From: Nitrosomonadales bacterium
GTDB lineage: Bacteria; Pseudomonadota; Gammaproteobacteria; Burkholderiales; Sulfuricellaceae
Reading direction: 5' to 3'
NCBI GenBank assembly: GCA_003104895.1
Contig: PQAG01000133.1
Coordinates: 1-7,640 of the forward strand
DNA: 7,640 bases
The position numbers and the translations under genes were made by a program. How positions within the stretch are numbered: the stretch's first letter is position 1; every line of letters starts with the position of its first letter. Below are positions 1 to 6,090 of this stretch, piece by piece. The notes beneath the pieces were generated by a model that did no database searches, was not told where the DNA came from, and saw nothing but the letters and a program-made list of their open reading frames with translations.

Positions 1-71
1 ACCATGGGCCACCAGCGCAAAAAGGGAAAGACGCGGAACAGCCAGAGTTTGCAGGAGGGGCAGTTATCCAA
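1..71 (-). CDS. SulP-family sulfate/anion permease, N-terminal fragment (partial at window edge)
   Basis: Reading the minus strand from TTG at 71-69 gives an open frame to the window edge. The peptide is Leu/Met-Asp-Asn-Cys-Pro-Ser-Cys followed by LWLFRVFPFLRWWPMV. The FPFLRWWP segment just after the start is, from memory, typical of the cytoplasmic N-terminus of bacterial SulP sulfate permeases, immediately before the first membrane helix; this is recognition, not a search result. The TTG is preceded by AGGA (minus strand, 82-79) with a 7-base spacer. The only in-frame alternative further upstream is an ATT, before a stop at 104-102. The gene would be divergent from chrBA, which fits because chromate enters cells through sulfate transporters. 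Only 23 codons are visible, so the family call is moderate and the function is inferred. Confidence 0.55.
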   Translation of the reverse strand, partial: MDNCPSCKLWLFRVFPFLRWWPM

Positions 72-87
72 GAAGTAATCCTGTTTA

Positions 88-116
88 ATTTTAGAGGCAG
101 TCTATAAAAGTATCAA
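88..116 (-). promoter_or_regulatory. Candidate sigma70 promoter for the divergent SulP-like gene
   Basis: On the minus strand, TTGATA (116-111, one mismatch to TTGACA) is separated by exactly 17 bases from TAAAAT (93-88, one mismatch to TATAAT). The expected transcript start is near 81, only about 10 bases before the proposed TTG start and overlapping its AGGA ribosome site. Either the leader is extremely short, or transcription starts elsewhere and this match is chance in AT-rich DNA. Confidence 0.3.
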
Positions 117-197
117 AAAATAAATATTTTATGATTTGCTTATGTGTGCTTATTTTACAGGAGCTTATTGCTGCCAAGAAAGTGAAATATTTAAAAA

Positions 198-237
198 ATT
201 GTTCAATATGTAACATTATTATGTAACAATAATTACA
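198..237. promoter_or_regulatory. Repeat cluster in the chrB promoter region; possible operator with -10 element
   Basis: ATGTAACA occurs twice in direct orientation (208-215 and 221-228, 13-base period). ATTGTT (198-203) is the inverse of AACAAT (225-230), and TGTAA (222-226) is the inverse of TTACA (233-237). A TATTAT hexamer (217-222, one mismatch to TATAAT) lies between and within these copies. It has no good -35 at 16-18 bases, as often seen for regulated promoters. ChrB proteins are known as chromate-responsive regulators of their own operons, so this is a reasonable ChrB operator candidate, but that is inference. The DNA is very AT-rich, so some short repeats are expected by chance. 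Confidence 0.35.
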
Positions 238-257
238 AATATTAATCAGGGGTGCCC

Positions 258-1226
258 ATGCGGCCTGTTTACAGCACTGACAAATGGCTGGCTCTGGTGG
301 TCAGCTTGCCCGCCGCCAACGCCACCTTGCGGATGCGTATCTGGCGCGCCACCAAGGCGCTGGGATGCGCGGCGTTGCGCGATGGCGTCTATCTGCTGCC
401 CGCCGGGCGCGGCCTGCGCCAGGCGCTACGCATGCATGCGGAGGAAATCAAGCAGGGCGGCGGCAGCGCCTATCTGCTCAATGTCGCCAACCCCTCCACC
501 GAGGAAAAAACCGATTTCCAGAGCCTGTTTGACCGCAGCGAGGATTACCGTGCATTGATGGAGCGCGTGACCGCTTTTCATACCGGGGCCGGGGCGCTGG
601 ACACGCACGCCGGACGGCGCCAGCTCAAGACGCTGTGGCGTGAATTCGAGGCCCTGGTGGCGATCGATTATTTTCCGCGCGGCGGCAAGGCCGATGCGAA
701 TGCCCTGCTGATGGACGCGGAAGCCGCGTTTCTAGCCTCCCTTGCGCCGGGCGAGCCGCGCCCCACGGCGGGCGATGTCGCAGTGCAGGACAAGGCCGCC
801 CATCAGCAGCGCCGCTGGGCCACGCGCAAGCACTTGTGGGTGGACCGCATGGCCAGCGCCTGGCTGATCCGCCGCTTCATTGATCCGGCGGCTGAGTTCG
901 TCTGGCTGGAGCGCGTGGAGGACTGCCCCGCTGATGCGCTCGGTTTCGATTTCGATGGCGCGGCATTTACCCATGTCGGCCAGCGCGTGACTTTCGAGGT
1001 GCTGCTGGCGAGTTTCGGGCTGGAGTCCGACCCCGCCCTGGTGAAACTGGCGGCGCTGGTGCATTGCCTCGATGCCGGCGGACTGCCGGTGGCGGAAGCG
1101 GCAGGGCTGGAACTGGTGCTGGGCGGGCTGCGCGCCAGCCAGGCGGACGATGATGCCCTGCTCGCCGCAGCAGGCGGGGTTTTCGACGGGATCTACATGA
1201 ATTTCAAATCTGGAGAAGCAGCATGA
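258..1226 (+). CDS. chrB: Chromate resistance/regulatory protein ChrB
   Basis: ChrB acts in chromate resistance as a chromate-responsive regulator of chrA and is needed for full resistance in studied betaproteobacteria. The N-terminal part (about residues 8-160) begins KWLALVVSLP, then NATLRMRIWRATKALG and LRDGVYLLPAG, the hallmark ChrB N-terminal domain. The C-terminal part (from about residue 190) has RKHLWVDRMASAWLIRRFID, then ALGFDFDGAAFTHVGQ and FEVLL, and LVHCLDAGG, matching the ChrB C-terminal chromate-resistance domain. At 322 residues it has the usual length. I chose ATG 258 because AGGGG (248-252) sits 5 bases before it. An in-frame GTG at 252 would add two residues but would lie inside that ribosome site. 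It is soluble, with no signal peptide. Its stop overlaps the chrA start (ATGA), so the two are translationally coupled. The AT-rich repeat region upstream probably carries its promoter. Confidence 0.95.
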   Translation: MRPVYSTDKWLALVVSLPAANATLRMRIWRATKALGCAALRDGVYLLPAGRGLRQALRMHAEEIKQGGGSAYLLNVANPSTEEKTDFQSLFDRSEDYRALMERVTAFHTGAGALDTHAGRRQLKTLWREFEALVAIDYFPRGGKADANALLMDAEAAFLASLAPGEPRPTAGDVAVQDKAAHQQRRWATRKHLWVDRMASAWLIRRFIDPAAEFVWLERVEDCPADALGFDFDGAAFTHVGQRVTFEVLLASFGLESDPALVKLAALVHCLDAGGLPVAEAAGLELVLGGLRASQADDDALLAAAGGVFDGIYMNFKSGEAA

Positions 1227-2566
1227 GCGAGCCAAACGATCTGGTACGACCCGCCCACCCGTCTTTCTGGGAGGCTTTTGCCTACTGGCTCAAGCTGGGC
1301 TTCATCAGCTTCGGCGGCCCTGCCGGACAGATTTCCATCATGCACCAGGAACTGGTGGAAAAACGCCGCTGGATTTCCGAGCATCGCTTCCTCCATGCGC
1401 TCAACTACTGCATGGTGCTGCCCGGCCCGGAGGCGCAGCAGCTTGCCATCTATATCGGCTGGCTGCTGCATCGCACCTGGGGCGGCATTGTCGCCGGCAC
1501 CCTGTTCGTGCTGCCCTCGCTGTTCATCATCGCCGGGCTGACTTATGTTTACCTGGCATTCGGCGACGTGAAGTTCGTCCAGGGCGTGTTCAACGGCATC
1601 AAGCCGGCGGTGGTGGCCATCGTGGTGTTCGCCGCCTGGCGCATCGGCTCGCGCGCCCTGAAAAACAAGCTGTTGTGGGCGATGGCCGCGCTTTCCTTCA
1701 TCGCCATCTTCGCGCTGAAAATCCCCTTCCCCTACATCGTGCTGGGTGCGGGCGTGCTGGGGTTTGCCGGGGGCAGGATACTGCCTGACCTGTTCAAGAT
1801 GGGTGGCGGCCATGGTGCCGGCAGCAAGCAGTCCGGCCCCGCGCTGATCGACGACGACACGCCGCCCCCGGCCCACGTCAAGTTCAGCGCCGCACGGCTG
1901 GCGGTGCTGCTGCTGGCCGGTCTGGCCCTGTGGGGCGCGGCGATGATGCTGTTGAGCGAGCCGGTCTTGCGCGACATGGGTGATTTCTTCACCAGGGCCG
2001 CGCTGGTGACCTTCGGTGGCGCCTACGCGGTGCTGCCCTACGTTTATCAGGGCGGGGTGGAGCATTACCACTGGCTCACCGGCACGCAGATGATTGACGG
2101 ACTGGCGCTGGGCGAGACCACGCCGGGGCCGCTGATCATGGTGGTGTCCTTCGTCGGCTTCGTCGGTGCCTGGAGCAAGCAGATTTTCGGCCCGGACGCG
2201 CTGTTCCTGGCCGGTTTCGCCGGGGCCGGCGTGGCCACCTTCTTCACCTTCCTGCCGTCCTTCCTGTTCATCCTCGCGGGGGCGCCGCTGGTGGAATCCA
2301 CCCATGGCGACCTCAAGTTCACCGCGCCGCTGACCGGCATCACCGCCGCCGTGGTGGGCGTGATCCTGAACCTGGCGGTTTTCTTCGGCTGGCACGTGTT
2401 GTGGCCCAGAGCCAGCGAGGCCGCGCCGTTCAGCGGCAGCTTCGAATGGTTCTACGCCCTGATTTCCCTTGCCGCCTTCATCGCGCTGTGGAAATACAAG
2501 CAGGACATCATGCGCGTGATCGCCGCCTGCGCGGCGGTGGGGCTGGTTTATACCTTTGCTATTTAA
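1223..2566 (+). CDS. chrA: Chromate efflux transporter ChrA (long-chain CHR family)
   Basis: ChrA is an inner-membrane CHR-superfamily transporter that expels chromate from the cytoplasm using the proton motive force. At 447 residues this is the two-domain long-chain form. The first half carries SFGGPAGQI (residues 29-37) and VLPGPEAQQLA (65-75). The second half repeats the pattern with TFGGAYAVLPY (263-273) and GETTPGPL (297-304). The halves are joined by a charged, glycine-rich, presumably extramembrane linker (about residues 192-222, GGGHGAGSKQSGPALIDDD). The rest is strongly hydrophobic, consistent with about ten membrane segments. It is the second gene of chrBA, overlapping chrB by four bases (ATGA); GGAG of a ribosome site lies about 8 bases before the ATG. 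No frameshift or missing motif is seen. A strong terminator follows 58 bases after the stop. Confidence 0.96.
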   Translation: MSEPNDLVRPAHPSFWEAFAYWLKLGFISFGGPAGQISIMHQELVEKRRWISEHRFLHALNYCMVLPGPEAQQLAIYIGWLLHRTWGGIVAGTLFVLPSLFIIAGLTYVYLAFGDVKFVQGVFNGIKPAVVAIVVFAAWRIGSRALKNKLLWAMAALSFIAIFALKIPFPYIVLGAGVLGFAGGRILPDLFKMGGGHGAGSKQSGPALIDDDTPPPAHVKFSAARLAVLLLAGLALWGAAMMLLSEPVLRDMGDFFTRAALVTFGGAYAVLPYVYQGGVEHYHWLTGTQMIDGLALGETTPGPLIMVVSFVGFVGAWSKQIFGPDALFLAGFAGAGVATFFTFLPSFLFILAGAPLVESTHGDLKFTAPLTGITAAVVGVILNLAVFFGWHVLWPRASEAAPFSGSFEWFYALISLAAFIALWKYKQDIMRVIAACAAVGLVYTFAI

Positions 2567-2623
2567 TGTGTTCGTACTGTGTACTTTATTAATGCCTTCC
2601 CATGTCACCCGCAAGGATTGTTT

Positions 2624-2672
2624 CCGCCGAGAGTGACAGCAAAGCGGCTCACTCTGGGCGGCGCATTTTTTT
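2624..2672 (+). terminator. Rho-independent terminator after chrA
   Basis: The arms 2624-2636 and 2649-2661 form a 13-position stem with 12 pairs and one internal G/G mismatch (2629/2656), closing a 12-base loop. Four bases (CGCA) separate the stem from a run of seven T (2666-2672). The inner part is AGAGTGA/TCACTCT and the outer part CCGCC/GGCGG. The T-run is on the plus strand, so it would end chrBA transcription. The 4-base gap before the T-run is slightly long. The structure also implies that the downstream PP0621-pilSR operon needs its own promoter. Confidence 0.7.
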
Positions 2673-2810
2673 GCCACCGGCTGGCTGGCGGCGCCGCTGC
2701 TGGCCTGCGGCGTGCTCAAGATCGCTTATGATCTGGCGCTGTGGCGTTCATTCCGCGAATTTGGCGCAGTGGACAAGCGAGATCAGCCGCCTGATAATCC
2801 AGCCCATTAA
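2661..2810 (+). pseudogene. 3' remnant of an MFS-type permease gene
   Basis: In the frame ending at TAA 2808-2810 the peptide is FFATGWLAAPLLACGVLK (from 2667), then IAYDLALWRSFREFGAVDKR and a polar tail ending NPAH. One hydrophobic helix, then LKIAYDL-LW-FR and a polar end, is the pattern I know from C-termini of some major-facilitator permeases. This is memory-based, not searched. No start codon, ribosome site or N-terminal part exists: the same frame is stopped at 2634-2636 just upstream. The +1-shifted frame before the T-run reads TAKRLTLGGAFF and would join smoothly if the run of seven T were six, so a one-base frameshift is possible. Alternatively the homology starts at the T-run and everything to its left is the chrA terminator. 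Either way it cannot make a full protein. It could be an unrelated short ORF, hence moderate confidence. Confidence 0.5.
2770..2798 (+). promoter_or_regulatory. Candidate sigma70 promoter for PP0621-pilSR
   Basis: TGGACA (2770-2775, one mismatch to TTGACA) and GATAAT (2793-2798, one mismatch to TATAAT) are separated by exactly 17 bases. Transcription would start near 2805, about 27 bases before the TTG start of the next gene and ahead of its GGGGA ribosome site (2822-2826). It lies downstream of the chrA terminator and within the last codons of the permease remnant, which is where an independent promoter for the next operon is needed. Confidence 0.42.
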
Positions 2811-2831
2811 TGGCATCAACCGGGGAAGCAC

Positions 2832-3065
2832 TTGATCAAGATATTATTGCTGGTGCTGGGTGTCTGGCTGATCTACACCCTGCTGAAAAAATATGGCCGC
2901 AGCGTGGAGAAGGATGAAGCGGCTGCGCCGCCCTCGCCGGTAGAGGAGGACATGGTGCGCTGCGAGCAGTGCGGCGTTCACTTGCCGCGCAGCGAGGCGA
3001 TACTGTCCCGGGGCGAATTTTTCTGCTGCGACGAGCATCGCCGCCTGCATCATCATCCAGACTGA
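2832..3065 (+). CDS. PP0621-family small membrane-anchored zinc-ribbon-like protein
   Basis: This 77-residue protein has one N-terminal membrane helix (residues 2-19, IKILLLVLGVWLIYTLLK), a short charged/proline linker (about 20-40), then a cysteine cluster: MVRCEQCGVHLPRSEA with C44 and C47, followed by C65, C66 and H69. The spacing suggests a small zinc-binding knuckle on the cytoplasmic side. It matches the conserved uncharacterised PP0621 family, which I recall lying next to pilS in many beta- and gammaproteobacteria. The start is TTG 2832: GGGGA (2822-2826) is 5 bases upstream and the membrane helix begins right after it, while no in-frame ATG exists near the N-terminus. The pilS ATG follows 18 bases after its stop, so the genes are probably co-transcribed. 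The molecular function is unknown; a role alongside PilS is inferred from context only. Confidence 0.85.
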   Translation: MIKILLLVLGVWLIYTLLKKYGRSVEKDEAAAPPSPVEEDMVRCEQCGVHLPRSEAILSRGEFFCCDEHRRLHHHPD

Positions 3066-3083
3066 TCCGTTTTCTTCAGCCCG

Positions 3084-4706
3084 ATGAGCGCAACTTTGCT
3101 ACGCAAGCTTGATCCGGTATGGGCCTTCTTAAGGCGCAGCACCCCGCCCCTGGATGCCTACTGGAAGTCTCTGCACTACTTCAATCTCTACCGGCTCATC
3201 GTCTCCGGACTGTTCGTGACGGTATTCGTCGTCCTCGGGGCGATGCCGGTTTACGGCGAGCAGAATCCGGGGATGTTCCTGATTGTCAGCATGTTTTACG
3301 TGCTGTTCAGCGCCCTGATGACCTTGACCATCAGCACGCGCTGGCCATCTTTCAATTTCCAGCTGAGTGTGCAGACGCTGGGTGATGTGGTGTTCATTGT
3401 CCTGTTGATGCATGCCAGCGGCGGCATCAAGAGTGGTCTCGGCCTCCTGCTGGTGGTGGCGCTGGCGGCCAGCAGCCTGATCAGCAAGGGGCGGCAGGCG
3501 ATGTTTTATGCGGCCATGGCAAGCATTGCCGTGCTGCTGGAACAGAGCTACCAGCTGTTCGTGCTTGAAGTGAAGGATGATTACTTCCAGGCTGCGCTCC
3601 TCGGCATGGGCTTCTTTGCCACGGCGGGCATGGGGTATTTCCTCGCCCGGCAGGTGAAGGAAAGCGAGCGCCTGGTCAAGCAGAAGAGCATCGACCTGGA
3701 GAATCTGTCCCTGGTCAATGCGCTGATTATCCAGGCCATGCAGGACGGGGTGATGGTGGTGGATGACAAGGGCCTGGTGCGCAGCCATAACGCCCAGTGC
3801 GAGCGCCTGCTGGGAAACCCGTCGCATTACAGGCGCGATCTTCGCCTTTATGACTATGCGCCGGCCATCGCGGAGCGCCTGAAACGCTGGCGTGCCGACC
3901 GGGCGCTCAATTTCCCGCCGCTGGGCGTGCCGGCAACGGGGAAACAGATCAGCACCCGCTTCAGCCCGATTGAAAGCGGCGCCGAGGCCGGAGCGGTGAT
4001 TTTCATCGAGGATGTGAGCCAGCAGCAGGCCCTGTCGCAGCAGATCAAGCTGGCCGCCCTGGGCCGGCTGACCGCCAATATCGCGCACGAAATCCGCAAT
4101 CCGCTTTCTGCCATCGGCCACGCGACGCAGCTGCTGCAGGAAGAAGAACACGACAAGACCGAGTCGCGCCTGCTGCAGATCATCCGCGACAACACCCTGC
4201 GCCTGGATCGCATGGTGCAGGATGTCTTGCAGCTCAACCGGCGCGACCGGGCGCAGCGCGAGACCCTCAGCTTGGATGTTTTCCTGGCCGGCTTCATCGA
4301 GCAGTTCTGCCTCGCGGAAAAAATCCCGGCCAGCGCGATTTCGCTGGAAATGGATACCCATCCAACTATTTGCTTCGACCGCTCGCACCTGCATCAGGTG
4401 CTGTGGAACCTGTGCCGCAATGCCTGGCGCCATAGCCGGCAGTCTGATGGCAGCATCCGGCTTTACGTTTCCGCCGCGCATCTGGACAACGTGGTGCAGA
4501 TCGACGTCATCGACGATGGGCCGGGCGTGGAAAAAGAGCTGGCCGGGCAGCTGTTCGAGCCGTTCTTCACCACTTTCAGCAGCGGCACCGGGCTGGGCTT
4601 GTATATCGCCCGTGAAGTGTGCGAGGCTAACGGTGCCAGCCTGGATTACATCGAGGTGGCGCCGGGCGGGCAGTTCAGGATTTGTTGCAAAGGGGGTCCC
4701 TGTTGA
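3084..4706 (+). CDS. pilS: Two-component sensor histidine kinase PilS
   Basis: PilS is the inner-membrane kinase that phosphorylates PilR to control type IV pilin transcription. In order: a short cytoplasmic N-terminus; about six membrane helices (roughly 38-56, 63-84, 97-112, 117-134, 137-157, 167-189); a coiled linker; a PAS-like domain (about 207-310, with IIQAMQDGVMVVDDKG); then the HisKA domain with LGRLTANIAHEIRNPLSAIG and phosphoacceptor H335. The ATPase domain has the N box (N442 and N446 in NLCRNAW), the G1 box DDGPGV (477-482), FEPFFTTF, and the G2 box GTGLGL (501-506). All catalytic motifs are intact, and 540 residues is a normal PilS length. ATG 3084 lacks a clear Shine-Dalgarno, so translation may depend on coupling to the preceding small gene. 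The pilR start overlaps its stop, confirming the pair. It is distinguished from NtrB by the six-helix N-terminus and its neighbours. Confidence 0.94.
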   Translation: MSATLLRKLDPVWAFLRRSTPPLDAYWKSLHYFNLYRLIVSGLFVTVFVVLGAMPVYGEQNPGMFLIVSMFYVLFSALMTLTISTRWPSFNFQLSVQTLGDVVFIVLLMHASGGIKSGLGLLLVVALAASSLISKGRQAMFYAAMASIAVLLEQSYQLFVLEVKDDYFQAALLGMGFFATAGMGYFLARQVKESERLVKQKSIDLENLSLVNALIIQAMQDGVMVVDDKGLVRSHNAQCERLLGNPSHYRRDLRLYDYAPAIAERLKRWRADRALNFPPLGVPATGKQISTRFSPIESGAEAGAVIFIEDVSQQQALSQQIKLAALGRLTANIAHEIRNPLSAIGHATQLLQEEEHDKTESRLLQIIRDNTLRLDRMVQDVLQLNRRDRAQRETLSLDVFLAGFIEQFCLAEKIPASAISLEMDTHPTICFDRSHLHQVLWNLCRNAWRHSRQSDGSIRLYVSAAHLDNVVQIDVIDDGPGVEKELAGQLFEPFFTTFSSGTGLGLYIAREVCEANGASLDYIEVAPGGQFRICCKGGPC

Positions 4707-6061
4707 ATCGAGCCAAAGGAAATGCGGCAAACTATCTTGCCCTGATCGTGGATGACGAGGCCGACATCCTCGAACTGCTGGAGCTGACCCTGCTGAAAAT
4801 GGGGCTGCAGGTAGAGCGTGCATCCACGGTCAAGGACGCGCTGCAGAAAGTGCAGGAACACGAATTCGACCTGTGCCTGACCGACATGCGCCTGCCGGAT
4901 GGCGAAGGTCTGGAGATCGTGCGCCATATCGGCGCCAACTGCCCGGATTTGCCGGTGGCGGTGATTACCGCGCACGGCAGCACCGAAAACGCGGTGGCGG
5001 CCCTCAAGGCCGGGGCCTTCGATTATCTGTCCAAGCCGGTTGCGCTCGACCAGCTGCGCGCCGTGGTCAAGTCCGCGCTCAAGCTGCCTTCCGCAGCCGT
5101 GCCGTCGGCGCCGGAGGGCTACGCATTGCTGGGGCAGTCTGCCGCCATACAGCAGGCCGGCGAGCTGATCGAGAAGCTCGCGCGCAGCCAGGCGCCGGTG
5201 TATGTCACGGGCGAATCGGGCAGCGGCAAGGAGCTGGCGGCGCGTCTGATCCACGAAAAGAGCGTGCGCCGCGAAAAACCCTTCGTGCCGGTGAACTGCG
5301 GCGCGATCCCCGAGAGCCTGATGGAAAGCGAGTTTTTCGGCTACCGCAAGGGCGCCTTTACTGGTGCAGATCAGGACCGCGATGGCTTCTTCCAGGCCGC
5401 CAGCGGCGGCACCCTGTTCCTCGATGAAGTGGCCGACCTGCCGCTTCCCATGCAGGTCAAGCTGCTGCGCGCGATCCAGGAGAAAAAGGTGCGCAAGGTC
5501 GGCGCCACCCAGGAAGACCCGGTGGATGTGCGCATCATCAGCGCCACGCACCAGAAGCTGGCGGATTGCGTGGCGAACGGAAATTTCCGCCAGGATCTTT
5601 ACTATCGCCTCAATGTGATCGAGCTCAGGATGCCGCCGCTGCGCGAAATGAGCGAGGATGTGCCGCTGATTGCCGCCAGCATCCTGGCCCGGCTCGCGCG
5701 CCAGGCCGGCGGCACGGTGCCGGAACTGGCGCCGGATGCTGTCGAGGCGCTGCAGCGCTACGATTTCCCGGGCAACGTGCGCGAGCTGGAGAATATTCTG
5801 GAACGTGCGCTGGCCCTGTGCGGCGGCGCCCGCATTCACAAGGAGGATCTCTATCTGACCGGGCCGGCGGATGAAGATTATCCCGCCAGCCATGAGCCGG
5901 GCGCGAAATGGCCGCTGCCGGATTATCTCGACCGGGTGGAAAAGGAAGCGCTGCAGGAAGCGCTGGAGAAAACCCGCTACAACAAGACCGCCGCCGCGAA
6001 ACTGCTGGGGATTACCTTCCGCGCCCTGCGTTACCGGCTGGCGCGGCTGGGGATCGACTAG
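4703..6061 (+). CDS. pilR: Sigma54-dependent response regulator PilR
   Basis: PilR is the NtrC-type activator that, once phosphorylated by PilS, opens sigma54 promoters such as that of the pilin gene pilA. The receiver domain (about 12-125) has acidic D17/D18, phosphoacceptor D61 (LTDMRLPDG) and K111 (LSKPV). The AAA+ domain (about 141-365) has Walker A GESGSGKE (170-177), the sigma54-contacting GAFTGA loop (217-222), Walker B LFLDE (D241/E242) and FPGNVRELEN (355-364). A Fis-type helix-turn-helix (about 411-452) ends with NKTAAAKLLGITFRALRYRL, characteristic of PilR. I chose TTG 4703, whose last two bases plus A form the pilS stop (TTGA), with AAGGGGG (4690-4696) 6 bases upstream. An in-frame TTG at 4682 would add seven residues but has no ribosome site. 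At 452 residues the length is typical. Transcription probably ends at the hairpin on its stop codon. Confidence 0.94.
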   Translation: MNRAKGNAANYLALIVDDEADILELLELTLLKMGLQVERASTVKDALQKVQEHEFDLCLTDMRLPDGEGLEIVRHIGANCPDLPVAVITAHGSTENAVAALKAGAFDYLSKPVALDQLRAVVKSALKLPSAAVPSAPEGYALLGQSAAIQQAGELIEKLARSQAPVYVTGESGSGKELAARLIHEKSVRREKPFVPVNCGAIPESLMESEFFGYRKGAFTGADQDRDGFFQAASGGTLFLDEVADLPLPMQVKLLRAIQEKKVRKVGATQEDPVDVRIISATHQKLADCVANGNFRQDLYYRLNVIELRMPPLREMSEDVPLIAASILARLARQAGGTVPELAPDAVEALQRYDFPGNVRELENILERALALCGGARIHKEDLYLTGPADEDYPASHEPGAKWPLPDYLDRVEKEALQEALEKTRYNKTAAAKLLGITFRALRYRLARLGID

Positions 6062-6090
6062 GGCGTGTTAACGCTAATTTCACGCCCTAG
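6058..6090. terminator. Bidirectional hairpin between convergent pilR and TonB-receptor genes
   Basis: CTAGGGCGTG (6058-6067) and CACGCCCTAG (6081-6090) are perfect inverse complements, 10 bp, with a 13-base AT-rich loop. The left arm contains the pilR stop (TAG 6059-6061), and the right arm contains the stop of the minus-strand receptor gene (6089-6087). The position is right for a shared terminator serving both strands. No T-run follows on either strand, so it is not a classical rho-independent terminator. It may act as a 3'-end stabilising hairpin or work with Rho. Confidence 0.55.

Noticed and set aside
122..243. Three copies of AAATATT (122-128, 185-191, 237-243)
   Set aside because: Self-complementary AT heptamers are expected by chance in such AT-rich DNA, and the spacing is irregular.
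1193..2719. Long minus-strand open frame (508 codons) opposite chrA
   Set aside because: Its product is rich in His, Gln, Arg and Gly, with no recognisable domain or hydrophobic pattern. It mirrors chrA, whose plus-strand product is unmistakable; this is a GC-rich antisense shadow.
2602..2835. 77-codon plus-strand ORF beginning ATG 2602 between chrA and the PP0621 gene
   Set aside because: No ribosome site precedes it, the product is Arg/Ser-rich without domains, and it runs through the chrA terminator hairpin. The frame ending at 2810 gives a far more protein-like sequence.
2673..3083. Sigma54-type (GG-N10-GC) promoter for autoregulation of pilSR
   Set aside because: I saw no convincing TGGCAC-N5-TTGC element in front of the PP0621 or pilS genes; the sigma70-like match is better.
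3129..4823. Long minus-strand open frame (564 codons) opposite pilS
   Set aside because: Low-complexity Gln/His/Arg composition and no motifs. It spans the pilS-pilR boundary antisense to two clearly functional genes.
4646..5893. Minus-strand open frame (415 codons) opposite pilR
   Set aside because: Same antisense-shadow character; pilR on the plus strand has every catalytic motif intact.
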